From VAZQ01 sp963763365 (GTDB lineage Bacteria > Pseudomonadota > Alphaproteobacteria > Rhizobiales > Xanthobacteraceae), in contig CAVXOE010000021.1 of the NCBI GenBank assembly GCA_963763365.1, positions 1 to 64,000 on the forward strand: a stretch of DNA of 64,000 bases, in the 5' to 3' direction. The notes below the pieces were generated by a model, which made no database searches, was not told where the DNA came from, and was given only the letters and a program-made list of their open reading frames with translations. Below, one piece after another: positions 1 to 10,051 of the stretch (position 1 is the stretch's first letter; the number at the start of each line of letters is the position of its first letter). Both the position numbers and the translations under genes were made by a program.

Positions 1-17
1 CGGCACTTGTATTCCAT

Positions 18-221
18 TTGAGCGATTATCGTTCCGCCGATGCTTGTGTCGCCGACATTGATCTCGTAACGGCTGTAGACGTTGCGGTGCGGGATTTGCG
101 TGAAATCCTACTGAGCTGGGGCTCGTTAAAAGCAAGGCAGCAGCTGGTACAGTGCGAGGCCATGTTGACGAAGGCCTATTGCGCCTTCGCCGTTGACGTG
201 GATCAGTCGAAATCTAGGTAG
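18..221 (+). CDS. Small hypothetical protein, possibly open at the window edge
   Basis: A 67-codon frame opens with TTG and runs to a stop just before the next small gene. The same frame has no stop between the window edge and position 18, so the true start may lie outside. The product is soluble-looking, with an alternating hydrophobic/charged helix (residues 15-40, DVAVRDLREILLSWG) and no membrane segment or recognised motif. It sits 5 bases upstream of another small gene on the same strand, so the two may be co-transcribed. I do not recognise the family; coding status is a guess from frame continuity. Confidence 0.35.
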   Translation: MSDYRSADACVADIDLVTAVDVAVRDLREILLSWGSLKARQQLVQCEAMLTKAYCAFAVDVDQSKSR

Positions 222-226
222 CCTGT

Positions 227-430
227 ATGGACACCCCTTCCTCATCTGCCTCTGACTACAGCTTCGCCGTCAAGAAAACAGGAACGGTCTCGAAGCCTTG
301 GCGCTGGGAGGTTTACGTAGCAGGCAAGAGGAAGCCCGTCCTGCAATCTGGCTTCTTTGAAACGATGTCCGAAGCCGCACGGGCAGGCAAGGCGGCGTTG
401 ACAGAACTAAGGTCCCGCCGAGTCGCTTGA
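227..430 (+). CDS. Small hypothetical protein (67 aa)
   Basis: An ATG-started frame of 67 codons. The product has a beta-rich middle (KPWRWEVYVAGKRKPVLQSG) followed by a probable helix (MSEAARAGKAALTEL), the layout of small alpha/beta proteins common in Bradyrhizobium and relatives whose function is unknown. It follows the preceding small gene by 5 bases and probably shares its transcript. The composition is ordinary for a coding region, and two overlapping reverse frames here lack recognisable features. Function unknown. Confidence 0.5.
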   Translation: MDTPSSSASDYSFAVKKTGTVSKPWRWEVYVAGKRKPVLQSGFFETMSEAARAGKAALTELRSRRVA

Positions 431-572
431 CGAACGGGGGGCTGCCATGGCGGCTGCGGCAGCCACAGCGGGCGGCCTCCAATTACTGTGCATTTCGACG
501 ACAAGCTCTTGACCAAGTCCACCATAAGACGAGACGCTATTTGTTCCTGTCGTGAATTCTAACGGACGTCGA

Positions 573-1198
573 ATGGGACGCTACAAAGATTATCGTCAGC
601 CCAACCAACATCGTGATTACGGTGACGATTACACTCCTCAGGACCGATCAACCGAAAGGCGGCCGAGCAATCCAAGGTCGAGCGCACCGCAAGCGTCAGA
701 GCCCGTCGAAGCCACCGTCAAGTGGTTCAATGCCGAAAAGGGTTTTGGATTTGTTGCTGTGGTCGGAAGGTCCGATACATTCATGCACATCCGTCCGTTG
801 GAGGCAGCAGGGCACAGCAGCCTGCCTGAAGGAACTAGGATCAAGGTCCGTATCGGCCAAGGTCATAAGGGCCCTGAGGTCACCGAAGTGATTGAGGTGG
901 ACACAAGCGCAGTTCAGATGCCCAGCACGACGGAGCGGCGCTCTTCCCCTCGCTCCTCGTCGCAACGACAGCCCGGCGTGGGGTCGACCGAGGAAAGCAT
1001 CGGTTCGGTAAAATGGTACAACGTTGATAAAGGATTCGGGTTCATAGGGCAGGACAGCGGCGGCAAGGATGTTTTCGTCCACGCGACGACGCTCGAGCGC
1101 AGCCGCCTGAGTGGCTGGCGGAAGGTCAGCGTGTGAAGATGCAAATCGGTCAGGGTCAGAAGGGGCTGGAGGCTCGATCGATCGAGCTCCTGGACTGA
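573..1198 (+). pseudogene. Double cold-shock-domain protein, frameshifted
   Basis: Two cold-shock domains separated by a Ser/Arg-rich linker. The first begins near VKWFNAEKGFGFVAV and the second near VKWYNVDKGFGFIGQ; both carry the RNP1-like aromatic strand (KGFGF) and an RNP2-like histidine (TFMHI, VFVHA). Such tandem CSD proteins of alphaproteobacteria bind RNA or single-stranded DNA. The frame stops at 1136, but the missing end of the second domain (VKMQIGQGQKGLEARSIELL, stop 1196-1198) continues in another frame, so one base is missing near 1113. ATG 573 is preferred over the upstream GTG 552 because the protein then begins in a basic tail. It is either a recent pseudogene or a sequencing indel. 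Confidence 0.85.
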
Positions 1199-1436
1199 GC
1201 GGCCTCCTCATCCGTGTGAATTTAAGGTAACCGGCCGCCTGTTCGCCGTTGCGGGTTCCATAGCCGTCGCGCCGCAGCTAGGGCCGCGGCCGGCTAAGTC
1301 GGTCTCGATCCTCTATTTTGGGTCGAAGTTTAGCGGCGGGCACGCCGACGTGCGCGCGGCATTCGTGTGCCTCATATCTGCCTCATCAGGCCCTAACAAG
1401 CCGGTTGGCTGCAGGCGAAGGGGGGGAGGGGAAGTG

Positions 1437-2146
1437 ATGAAGATAGTGGCGATTGCCGTCGTTATGTCCATCACGTGCACGTTGGCGCGCGCGGAGAACA
1501 TGGCCGAGATGATCTCGCGGTACCGCCGTGAGCACGGTCTATCGACGGTCAAGACCGACCCCAGCTTACTGCGATAGCTGAACGGCAGGCAAAGGCGATG
1601 GCTGCTTCGGGCGTCATGGACCACAGCGTCGCCGGATCGTTTGCCTCCCGGATTTCCGACGTACGGACAGGGGCGGCGGCTGAGAATATTGCGGCCGGGA
1701 CCAAGACTTGGCCCGATACTCTCCGCGCTTGGCAAGCGTCGCCGGGCCACAATGCAAATCTTTTGCAGGCCAATGCCGACAGCATCGGTGTCGCTGTCGC
1801 CCGCAACGATCAAACTCGTTACAAAACCTACTGTGCAATGGTGATTGCTGAAAAGACGCCGAATAAGACAAGCCGGAATTTTGCGTCGGGAGGCAGAGGT
1901 TCGGAGCGCCGAGAGGGTTCGACGACTACCGAGATCCAATCAGTTCGCTTAAGAATTTTGTCTGTAAGTATCTGTGCTGATGATTTAGCACACGATGTTC
2001 GCGTAAAGGGCTACCTTGCCACCCTTTGGGCAAGGCCTTGCTTTCAAACCACCCGGCGAAGGTGCGGCAGGCCGTGTAGCTGGCCGAAGCCGCCGCGGGT
2101 CGATGCTAAAGAGCGGCCCGCCTGTCCCACCTGCAGCATCCAGTAA
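1437..2146 (+). pseudogene. CAP-domain (SCP/PR1-like) secreted protein, frameshifted
   Basis: ATG 1437 begins a signal peptide (MKIVAIAVVMSITCTLARA) followed by the start of a CAP domain. The frame hits a stop at 1575-1577, while the rest of the domain continues in a second frame from about 1570: AIAERQAKAMAASGVMDHS, AAENIAAG, and the WQASPGHNANLL signature of the family. One base has been lost near 1568. The His and Glu of the CAP cavity (DHS, AEN) and the SPGHN histidine are present. The recognisable domain ends near 1860; the tail to 2146 has no family resemblance and is probably not native sequence. Bacterial CAP proteins are exported and of largely unknown function. Confidence 0.75.
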
Positions 2147-2652
2147 TGCGAGTCCCCGCAATGCCTAACGCTGTGTCCTCATCTGGTGCCATTGCGGCTG
2201 CTGAGAAGTCCGTAACCTTCGATCCCGCCACCGCGGGTTGGGAGCCATACAGTGACGAGGGCTTTATCGGCCTGGTAGGGCCATTTTGGATGCTTCAATC
2301 CGGCGACAGCTATCGCTACGCCTTCATGGCAGAACCGAAGCATCACAACCGTCGCGGCGTCGTGCAGGGCGGGATGCTAATGACGTTCGCGGACCGCTCA
2401 ATGGGGATGACCTGCTGGTACGCAAACGAGCGCAAACCGCAGGCGACAGTCCAACTCGACGTACATTTCATAGACGCTGTTAGGATTGGCGAATTTGTCG
2501 AAGCCCACTGCAAAGTCGTCCGCCGAACGCGGTCGCTGATCTTTATGAGCGGAGAACTCGTAGTTGGTACGCGTGTCGTGGCGACTGCCAATGGCGTATG
2601 GAAGACGCTCAGGGGTGACCATCGTGCGACGTCACCGGCCGTACCGCGCTAA
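2146..2652 (+). CDS. PaaI-family hotdog thioesterase
   Basis: A 168-residue single hotdog-fold protein. The family's core motif is visible as NRRGVVQGGMLMTFADRSMG around residues 66-85: the GVVQGG turn at the start of the long helix, then the Asp of AD. A strand region VQLDVHFIDAVRIGEFVEA and the ending ATANGVWKTL match the remaining hotdog strands. PaaI-type enzymes hydrolyse acyl-CoA thioesters, often of aromatic acids. ATG 2146 overlaps the preceding stop by one base; ATG 2161 is an alternative start. Substrate cannot be told from sequence; the gene is intact among broken neighbours. Confidence 0.85.
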   Translation: MRVPAMPNAVSSSGAIAAAEKSVTFDPATAGWEPYSDEGFIGLVGPFWMLQSGDSYRYAFMAEPKHHNRRGVVQGGMLMTFADRSMGMTCWYANERKPQATVQLDVHFIDAVRIGEFVEAHCKVVRRTRSLIFMSGELVVGTRVVATANGVWKTLRGDHRATSPAVPR

Positions 2653-2950
2653 TCAGGTGCGCTGACGCTTAATGTACCGCAGGTGAAAGGCCTGTTGACG
2701 AGTGATGTATCCGTATGTGCGGGCAGCTACGTGAGCTCCGTCTAACAGGTGCCGGACTGACGCCCGGCCTTCAGCTTCCAATCGGCGATCGCCCACTCAG
2801 CCTGCCGGCGGAGCTCCTCTTTCGATGGTTGCGGAGGGCGCGGTTGCTGGCCAGGTACGCTACCAGGAAGTGTGCCGCCGCGCACGCCTTCCACCTCACG
2901 CCCCCGTGTTTTGAAAACTGGTCTATGCCAATTTGTGCCGCGACCCATGG
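2653..2950. other. Intergenic stretch without a supported gene
   Basis: About 300 bases between the thioesterase and a reverse-strand hypothetical gene. A reverse frame at 2742-2969 has a proline-rich then helical sequence (KEELRRQAEWAIADWKLKAG) that could be the tail of a decayed protein, but it lacks a convincing start and overlaps the next gene. I see no RNA gene, repeat or clear terminator. Confidence 0.4.
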
Positions 2951-3382
2951 CTATCCCTCGCCTCGACAAAAAACCGAGCGCATCGCACGTGATCCGAAGT
3001 ACTCTGCAGCGTTATAATCTTCGTCAGCGATGCTGGGCGCATTGGGAATCGTGTGCAGCTGGCTCAGGCGCTCTGCGATGAGTTCTGTCGCCTGTAATAC
3101 CGATTGGTTCAGCGCTGCGTATTCAAAAATCTCTCGCTCGACCCTCTCGCTCTCAATCAGGAGGCGTTCGCGTGAAATCTGCAGTTGATTAATGAGGTAA
3201 TCAATTTCCTGGATTGCTCCCAACGACGTTCGTCGCAGCAGCGAATTGATATTGGTATCATTCTTCCCGACGTCGCCGTCGCCCGCAATCACTCGCAGCC
3301 CTACGACATCGCGACGCACTAACTTGACGATTTCCTCTTCTACTTCATCTTCGACAAAAGCCTCACGCACCAGCGTACTCAT
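2951..3382 (-). CDS. Hypothetical protein with a coiled-coil middle (143 aa)
   Basis: ATG on the reverse strand with a purine-rich ribosome site (GGGGGGG) about 9 bases upstream. The N-terminus is acidic (EAFVEDEVEEEIVKLV). Residues 50-110 form one long predicted helix rich in Leu/Ile and charge (QEIDYLINQLQISRERLLIE), likely a coiled coil. There is no signal peptide or membrane segment. It is divergent from the gene at 3539 and overlaps nothing recognisable. I do not know the family. Confidence 0.6.
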   Translation of the reverse strand: MSTLVREAFVEDEVEEEIVKLVRRDVVGLRVIAGDGDVGKNDTNINSLLRRTSLGAIQEIDYLINQLQISRERLLIESERVEREIFEYAALNQSVLQATELIAERLSQLHTIPNAPSIADEDYNAAEYFGSRAMRSVFCRGEG

Positions 3383-3538
3383 AAACTTACCCCCCCGTTC
3401 TAACGCGCTTTAATCGACTACTTGGGTAATGTGACGAGTTCGCGGCTGAAAACGCTTCAGCGCTGACCCAATCTGGGACACTGACCAAAACGAGCAAGCT
3501 TAGGTCAAGCGACGCTCATTTCCGCGATCGACGTAATT

Positions 3539-4078
3539 ATGATTGAGACCGTTACGGTTGCGAACCGAGTACGCGAGCCTCTAACGAGGAAGCTAAATCT
3601 ACTTTGGTGGGTCGCGAATGATTTCGAACCAACTCCGCCAACCTGGTATCGCACCGGAAAACCGCTCCGCACGCTCCTCTGGTATCTTCGAAACCCGTTC
3701 CAAAACGCCGGGCGTTACGTGCTCGGCGTCGCCGATCGCACTTACACGGTTATTGGCGAGTGGCCGGTTGTCCAAACGGTCTGGGAGGATGTCCCGTGGG
3801 CCGATCTTCAGAGTCTGAAGCCCCGACATGGCTTGAAGCGTGCGACGATCGTTCTTGGAAATGGCCGCACTTTGCCGTGGTTTCCGTACTCGACGCCGCG
3901 GTTTCTGGCGTATTGGGGCTGGCAACCAAATGGATTTGCGGGCGTGAAATTCAACCGGTTAGCTTATCTGGTTTCACCACTACTACCGTTCGCGCTGGCC
4001 GGTCTGGTTTTCGTACGGGTGTGGTCGCTAATCCCAACCCGTGGACCAAACACAACGCGAAACTGCGCGGCGGTTTAG
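3539..4078 (+). CDS. Tryptophan-rich hypothetical protein, phage-type
   Basis: A 179-codon frame, unusually rich in Trp and aromatic residues (LLWWVAND, PPTWYRTGKPLRTLLWYL, RNPFQNAGRYVLGVADR, FLAYWGWQPNGFAGVKF). The RNP..N..YVLGVAD element with a late GWQ..G..GVKF element resembles small proteins of unknown function found in phages and prophages (DUF7338-like, from memory). The last 40 residues are hydrophobic and do not fit that pattern, so the native end may be shifted into another frame. No phage structural genes are nearby. Family assignment is tentative. Confidence 0.45.
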   Translation: MIETVTVANRVREPLTRKLNLLWWVANDFEPTPPTWYRTGKPLRTLLWYLRNPFQNAGRYVLGVADRTYTVIGEWPVVQTVWEDVPWADLQSLKPRHGLKRATIVLGNGRTLPWFPYSTPRFLAYWGWQPNGFAGVKFNRLAYLVSPLLPFALAGLVFVRVWSLIPTRGPNTTRNCAAV

Positions 4079-4288
4079 GCTAATCGACCTTGGAGGAAGT
4101 TGTCTTAAAACTTTCATGAGGACCACGGTTACATGCGTCCCATAAGCCAGCAAGTGAAATTGGTATCATGAGGTGGCAAATCGGCATCGGTTGACGCTAG
4201 GCAATTGCTCGTCGTTAACTCGCCAGGAACTGCAGTCTTTACTCGTAAACGAGTTTGAGCCGCCTCTTCCAATCACCGAGGCATACCG

Positions 4289-4767
4289 ATGGCAGCAGAT
4301 ATTTTTGCCAAGATCGGCGACATCAAAGGCAAATCCCTGAACTCCAAGCACAAAGACGAAATTGAGGTGCTGTCGTTCTCCTGGGGAGTCACGATCCCAC
4401 CACCGGCTGGTACCGGCACTGGTGGTGGCGCCGGTAAGGCTGTATTTCAAATCTCTCACTCGTACACACAATCGACAGTGCTTCGCCGAAGCTGCTGGAG
4501 GCGTGTGCGACGGGCATGCATATTAAAGACGCAACAGTCACGCATCGAAAAGCCGGAAAGGGCCAGCAAGAATACCTCATACTTAAGATGACGGACGTCT
4601 TGGTGATGGGTGTCGTTCACGGTGGTGCTGGCGGTGAAGCCGCGTCAGAGACGATCAGCCTGGCGTTCTCCAAGGTCGATCTCGAGTACCGGCCGATAAA
4701 TGCGACCGGAGCGCCCGGCGCGGGAATCCATTTTAAGTTCGACATTAAGGCCAACAAGGTGGGCTAA
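4289..4767 (+). pseudogene. hcp: Hcp-family type VI secretion tube protein, frameshifted
   Basis: The product starts MAADIFAKIGDIKGKSLNSK and continues DEIEVLSFSWGV, the opening strands of Hcp1-family proteins, whose hexameric rings form the inner tube of type VI secretion systems. The first frame derails after AVFQ, and the second half (LLEACATGMHIKDATVTHRK, then KVDLEYRPINATG and HFKFDIKANKVG) lies in another frame, so one base is missing near 4452. With the shift repaired the protein is about 160 residues, the normal Hcp length. No TssB/C, VgrG or ClpV gene is in the window, so this is an orphan hcp copy. Confidence 0.85.
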
Positions 4768-4866
4768 GTCAAAATTGGAGACGAAAGACACCGTCGAACT
4801 CTCAACTGACAAGTCGAAATCGGCGGCCCGAAAGTAACCCCGGACGAAGCAGTCACGTTCGCAATC

Positions 4867-6125
4867 TTGCTGCAGAAGAGCGGGCAGTTTGCTGAAGCTG
4901 CAGAACTCTACCGTCGGGTGTTTGAAATTGCGCCAGATTATCCCCGAGCGCTGCACTTCGCGGGCGTACTCGCACACCAACAAGGCAGAAACGGTGAAGC
5001 GCGCTCGCTTATTGAGCGCAGCCTCGAGTTCATTCCCGACCAAGCCGATTGGTACAACAATCAAGGTATCGTCCTACAAGCCGAACAGGAGTTCGCGTTA
5101 GCACGTGACGCATACCGGCGGGCGATTGATATCGATCCGCGTCACTTCAACGCTTACAATAATTTGGGCGTTGTTTTTCGGGCGACGGGGTCTCTTGTCG
5201 AGGCGGAAGCTGCATATCGCGAGGCTATTCGTCTAAACACAGAGTACGTTGATGCCTACATTAACCTGGGCATTCTTTTGAACGCGCTGGGGCGCACCGA
5301 AGAAGCCTCAACGTGCTACTGCAAAGCCATTACGCTTAGACCTAAGGAGCGAGAGGCGCGGAAGTTGCTCGCGCTCGCCCACGGCGCAGGCTCGGCGAAA
5401 TCGGCGAAGCTGTGAAGATATACGAGGAGTGGCTCAGAGAAGAGCCAGGAGACGCAGTCGCGGAACACATGTTGGCGGCATGTACGGGAGTAGGTATTCC
5501 CACTCGCGCGTCGGACAGTTTTGTTGAGACAACCTTTGACGGGTTCTCAGCACGCTTCGAGGCGAAGCTTAAAGAACTCTCGTATCGCGCGCCTGCTCTT
5601 GTCGAAGCAACTATCGAAGACATTGGGATTGCACGTGCGCGGAGCCTGGATATTTTGGATTTAGGCTGTGGAACAGGATCTGCGGCCCGCTGTTGGTGCC
5701 CTTCGCACGACGGCTCGTCGGCTTGGACCTCTCCGAAGGAATGTTGAAACATGCGAGAGAGAAGAAGCTTTACGACGAGCTGATCAGGGGAGACTCAACT
5801 AGTTATCTGGCAAAATGCGATTGTGCTTACAATCTAATCGTAGCAGCAGACGTTCTCGTTTATCTTGGTGACCTGAGCACAGCTCTCGTGGCTGCTGCGG
5901 CAGCGCTACGTACGAAGGGGCATTTCATTTTCACGCTGGGCACCGAAAAAGCAGGAACCTCCCTGCGGGCTTTCGTTTGGAACCACATGGCCGTTATAGC
6001 CATGATCGTAAAAGCGTGGAGCGGTTGATAACGAGCGCTGGTATGCGAGCCAAAATCGTGGAGGCTAGTTGCGCATGGAGGCCGGAGTACCAGTTCCCGG
6101 TCTTGTGATCTGCGCTTCAAAGTAG
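4867..6125 (+). pseudogene. TPR-repeat SAM methyltransferase, multiply frameshifted
   Basis: Four to five tetratricopeptide repeats (FAEAAELYRRVFEIAPDYPR, WYNNQGIVL, AYNNLGVVFRATGSLVEAE, AYINLGILLNALGRTEEA) are followed in other frames by a class I methyltransferase: motif I LDILDLGCGTG, then GLDLSEGML, a helix VLVYLGDL and the C-terminal strand LRMEAGVPVPGLVICASK. The pieces lie in successive frames, with single-base losses near 5385, 5683, 5965 and 6070. The same TPR-methyltransferase architecture is known as one protein in alphaproteobacteria. The start is uncertain: only TTG 4867 is available after an in-frame stop at 4807. It lies about 100 bases after hcp; a functional link is unproven. 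Confidence 0.78.
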
Positions 6126-6404
6126 GGAGTCATCGCGCATCTCCGCGAAATTTTGACGGGATTTGTTATTTTGCGCTCCCATTGCCGGTCTGATCGCCCC
6201 CGTAACTGTGCGTTCTGATCTAACGCACTCTAGACATGAGCGCATGTCTGCAGGGAAGCGCATTCCAGCGGTAACCGGCCCGCAATACGGTCTCGGCTAG
6301 TGCAATGGGCGGGTCCGCGCGCCCCAAATGTCGATGGCCTCTCCGCACGCGGGTGTGAATCGGGTAATATACGAAAACTGGGCAAACGCTGTCGGAGAGA
6401 TATC

Positions 6405-7387
6405 GTGATAGTCACCCGCCGTCATTTCAATGCCCTAGCTGCCGTATCCGGGTTCATGTCAAGCGTCGCTCTCGACCGCGCACGCGCCTTGGCTTGGCCT
6501 ACCCATCCCGTCCGCCTCATCGTGCCGTTCGCCGCAGGAGGGCCGACAGATGTGATCGCGCGGATCGTCGGAGAACGGCTCTCGAAAGGTTGGGGCCAAC
6601 AGGTCGTGATCGAGAACCGAACGGGCGGTGGTACCAATGTCGCGAACGAGATGGTCGCGCGTGCCGAACCCGACGGCCATACCGTGCTAATGGGCGGCTC
6701 GTCGCTAGCGACAACCCGCGGCCTCAATCGCTTCCTCAGCTTTGACCCTATTGGTGATTTCGCGCCAGTGGCCTTCCTCTGCAGCTACTCGTTTTTCATG
6801 TTCGTACCGAACTCGCTGCCGGTGAAGTCGGTCAAAGAATTCATCGCTTACGCCAAGGCCAATCCGGGCAAGCTCACGCTCGCGTCGCCGGGCACCGGAT
6901 CTCACCGCATCTGTGCGGCGAGTTGTTCAAGCACATGGCTGGGCTGGATATGATCCACGTGCCCTATCGGGGGGCGGCCCCAGTGATGAACGATCTTATT
7001 CCCGGACGTGTCCATCTCCTGTTCTCAGGCGGAGCCACGCTCGATAATGCCAAATCAGGCCAAGTACAGGTGCTTGGTTACACGGGAGCCCAGCGGGCCG
7101 CAATTGCACCCGAAATACCCACCGTCGCGGAGGACGGCATTCCTGGCTTCAATGTTGTGTCCTGGTACGGCTTCTTTGTGCCGAGCAAGACCCCGACTGA
7201 AGTCATCGCGAAAATGAATGCCGACACCATTGTCGCGCTGGCTGATCCGAGCGTCAAAGGACGCTTGGAGCCGCTTGCCTACGAGACCAGGCCGGATACT
7301 CCTGAACAAGTCGGGGCATTTCTCAAAACGGAAATTGATATGTGGGGTCGGGTGATCAAGGAGTCCGGCATAACTCCCCAGAACTGA
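6405..7387 (+). pseudogene. Bug/TctC-type periplasmic binding protein, frameshifted
   Basis: GTG 6405 follows a GGAGAGA ribosome site. A signal peptide precedes PTHPVRLIVPFAAGGPTDV, the loop that defines Bug-family solute receptors, and EPDGHTVLMGG. The second half (HMAGLDMIHVPYRGAAPVMN, DLIPGRVHLLF) is in another frame, so one base is missing near 6902. Bug receptors capture small carboxylates in the periplasm for tripartite tricarboxylate transporters or signalling. No TctA/TctB membrane genes are present, as is common for this expanded family. Ligand unknown. Confidence 0.85.
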
Positions 7388-7488
7388 TCCTGAACGGCTT
7401 CACGCGCGGACGGCGCCGCTTACGGTGGCGCTTAACTGGCGCACCTGGCGTGTCCTGTCACGCTGTTGAAGGTGGCATTCATCGCCTG

Positions 7489-7737
7489 TCACTCTTCAGG
7501 AGGCAGTATTTCCTGTACACAGATCTGGTCAATCAGGCGCTCTCGTCGCAGGTCCGCCAGATGTGCCCGCTTTTCATCGTTCGTCAGGCTAGCGCCGATA
7601 CCGTTGGTCATCACCAGAACGAAAGTGCGGTCATCCATATCAAGCCAGTAGGAGCGCCGGATCAGCTTGTTGTTGCCATCACGTATGAAGGGGCTATCAG
7701 GATTACTGATAAGATCGGGCTCGTAAAAACGGGTCAT
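7489..7737 (-). CDS. Small hypothetical protein (82 aa)
   Basis: A reverse-strand frame with ATG at 7735-7737. The product is hydrophilic (PFIRDGNNKLIRRSYWLDMD, then TFVLVMTNGIGASLTNDEKR) and contains a Trp-Leu-Asp-Met-Asp segment that looks like a beta hairpin followed by a C-terminal helix. It lies convergent with the upstream receptor gene. There is no signal, membrane segment or recognised motif. A weak purine run precedes the start. Function unknown. Confidence 0.45.
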   Translation of the reverse strand: MTRFYEPDLISNPDSPFIRDGNNKLIRRSYWLDMDDRTFVLVMTNGIGASLTNDEKRAHLADLRRERLIDQICVQEILPPEE

Positions 7738-8002
7738 TCGCTTTCACCACTCAGAATAAAATGCAAGTTCGATGGCTGACAACGGACCTGCCGAGTCATT
7801 CCTTGCAGATCGCTTCGCGCCGGTGCTCGTACGCGAACGATGCCACCATTGAACCGACGCAGCAACGGGAGGTGCCGCTACCCCTAGGAATCGGCAGCAG
7901 GTACAGGCATATTTGACACATAGACGATCAAAGATAGTCAAGCCTGTCTCGTTAGAGGCAGTGTAACAGGACACTCCTGGCAGCGAACGCGGACCAAAGC
8001 CA

Positions 8003-8981
8003 ATGAATTTCTCGCGTCGGCGATTGATTGGTGTGGGGCTGGGTTCTGCCGTTTTGCCATTCGTCTCGGGCAGTGTGTATTCACAAACCTATCCAACACG
8101 CTACGTCCGGCTCGTTGTGCCGTTTCCTCCTGGCGGAGGTGGAGATGCGCTTGCGCGCCCGTTAGCAAATCGCTTGTCAGAGATGTGGGGGCAGCAGGTC
8201 GTCGTCGAGAACAAACCTGGCGCAGGCGGAAACGTCGGAGCACAGGCGGTGGCTCAGGCCGCTCCAGATGGTTATACATTGCTCTTGGGCGCTGCGTTTC
8301 TCGCTATCACGCCGACCCTCTATCCGTCGGCTGGATATGATCCCATTCGCGATCTTGCCCCAACCACGCTCGTTACGACGATACCGAATCTGATGATGGT
8401 GCCAAACTCGTCGCCGGCAAAATCAGTCAAGGAGTTCATCGATTACGCCAAGGCCAATCCGGGCAAGGTTACCTTCGCTTCGACCGGCATTGGCGCATCG
8501 CCGCACTTGAGCGGTGAGCTTTTGAAGCACCAGGCGGGGATCGACATGACGCACATCCCTTATCGGGGTGCCGGTCCCGCGATGAATGATCTGATACCGG
8601 GTCGCGTTGACCTGATGTTTAGCAATTTGCCGGGAGTCATATCGCAGGTGCAGAGTGGGACCGTGCGAGGCTTGGCGGTTACTTCAGCAACTCGTTCCGA
8701 AGCATTTCCTGAAATTCCAACAATTGGTGAAACTCTTCAGGGCTACGAGGTCGAAATCTTGGTGGGGTTTGTACGCACCCACGAAGACACCTGCCGCGAT
8801 CATCGCCAAGCTTCACGCCGACACAATTCAGGCGTTACAGCACCCGTCGGTGCGGGAGCGGTTCGCCGCAGTTGGCGCCCCGATCAAAACCTCAACTCCA
8901 TCCGGGCTAGCGGATTTGTTGGTGGCCGATATCAAAAAGTGGGCCCCCATCATTCACGCGGCGAATATCAAGCCAGAATGA
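8003..8981 (+). pseudogene. Bug/TctC-type periplasmic binding protein, frameshifted
   Basis: ATG 8003 starts a twin-arginine-like leader (MNFSRRRLIGVGLGSAVL) and the Bug signature VRLVVPFPPGGGGDALARPL, APDGYTLLLGA and MTHIPYRGAGPAMNDLIPGR. The frame derails after LQGYEVE; the last domain (WWGLYAPTKTPAAIIAKL, to NIKPE) is in another frame, best explained by one extra A in the AAA run near 8755. It is closely related in layout to the receptor at 6405, suggesting a duplicated pair. No transporter membrane subunits lie nearby. Ligand unknown; periplasmic after export. Confidence 0.85.
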
Positions 8982-9109
8982 GCGCTTTCGATCACCACCA
9001 TCGAGGATGATCCCGATCCCACCGTAGAGTGAGATCGCAGTCAACAAATGCCAAAACGCCTGACGCAGCATTGAAGGCGTTTGAGCCCGAATTGCAGGGT
9101 CTTGAAACG

Positions 9110-9412
9110 ATGAAGGTTCATCGCGATCAGCGTCGGGATACTCAGAGAGTCACAAAGGACATCCCTGCGAAATGGTTATTCTATTTTTGGGGCGGGATCT
9201 TGATCATTGTAGCGATAGCTTGGTTTTATGTAGGAGAAAACGAACCGGCATCAATTCCTCCCACGTCGTCGAGGAGCGCTGAGGAGCGACCGACAAGCAC
9301 GCCAGGTCCGAGCGCGATTTGTTTACAAGCTTGTCAAGGATGTAACTCACGAGATTACGAGAATCGGTGCGTCGACCGATGCAAATTTGAGCTCAAACCG
9401 TTTTGCGATTGA
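9110..9412 (+). CDS. Hypothetical single-pass membrane protein with Cys-rich end
   Basis: ATG 9110 is chosen over the upstream in-frame GTG 9029 because the protein then begins with a short basic tail before one membrane helix (WLFYFWGGILIIVAIAWFYV). After the helix comes a Ser/Pro-rich linker and a C-terminal stretch with six cysteines (ICLQACQGCNSRDYENRCVD, CKFELKPFCD), which would be extracytoplasmic and disulfide-bonded in the usual topology. No family is recognised. The gene stands alone between a broken receptor gene and a reverse-strand gene. Confidence 0.5.
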   Translation: MKVHRDQRRDTQRVTKDIPAKWLFYFWGGILIIVAIAWFYVGENEPASIPPTSSRSAEERPTSTPGPSAICLQACQGCNSRDYENRCVDRCKFELKPFCD

Positions 9413-9587
9413 CGGCGTTTCAATTGTTTGCGTGCGCAAGCAGTTGACCCATCGACGGAGAGTACCCAGGAGACTTAGGCGGTGTTGCCTGCATGGGCTC
9501 TGATTGATCGTCGTTCGTTCTGAAAGAACAAATCGAGCAGTCAGAAAATCGTGACCCGTCCTCTCTTAACAAGAGCTTCCACGGATC

Positions 9588-9890
9588 TCATTTCAGACGT
9601 TTAGTCGGATTTGTCCTGACGATCTCCGACGTCATTGGCCGTCGCGCCAATCGAAGCAGTCGTGCGTGGGGCGGATTTGGCCAGCATCGTGAGCAGGAAA
9701 GCTCGGGGAGAAGCGCGGTGATCGGCACATTGGAATGATAGTCGCCGGCGAAATCAATCTCGCCGACTTGTTGGCAACCGGGGCACATGTAGGTCAGCCA
9801 GCGGCAGCTTGCACGCAACGCGGTCTTGAACGTCGGCTCGGCCCGCGCGTTCCAGATGTCGATGACCTTCTGCGCGCGCGTCCGGATCAC
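9588..9890 (-). CDS. Small CxxC zinc-ribbon-like protein
   Basis: The product holds two Cys pairs (MCPGCQQVGEIDF and LSCSRCWPNPP) spaced like a zinc ribbon, followed by ARLLRLAR. Small proteins with this pattern are frequent in Bradyrhizobium and remain uncharacterised; comparison is from memory. GTG 9890 is the first usable start, but the reading frame continues upstream to about 9970 with plausible helical sequence (LEIWLADLAAERAAGEID), so the true N-terminus may be further out or lost to a frameshift. Metal binding is inferred only from the cysteines. Confidence 0.5.
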   Translation of the reverse strand: MIRTRAQKVIDIWNARAEPTFKTALRASCRWLTYMCPGCQQVGEIDFAGDYHSNVPITALLPELSCSRCWPNPPHARLLRLARRPMTSEIVRTNPTKRLK

Positions 9891-10051
9891 CGCATCGATT
9901 TCACCGGCCGCGCGCTCTGCGGCTAGATCAGCGAGCCAAATCTCCAGCGAGCCTTTGAGGCGCTTCGGCCGGACGGGTCATCATCTTTTTGCCAATTTCC
10001 TGGTTAGCAGAGCACCGTGTCATCGAGCGCCAAATTAACTTCTGATTAACT

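Noticed and set aside
4807..4866. Upstream extension of the TPR-methyltransferase
   Set aside because: The sequence after the in-frame stop at 4807 reads plausibly (KVTPDEAVTFAI) but offers no start codon, so the 5' end stays uncertain rather than extended.
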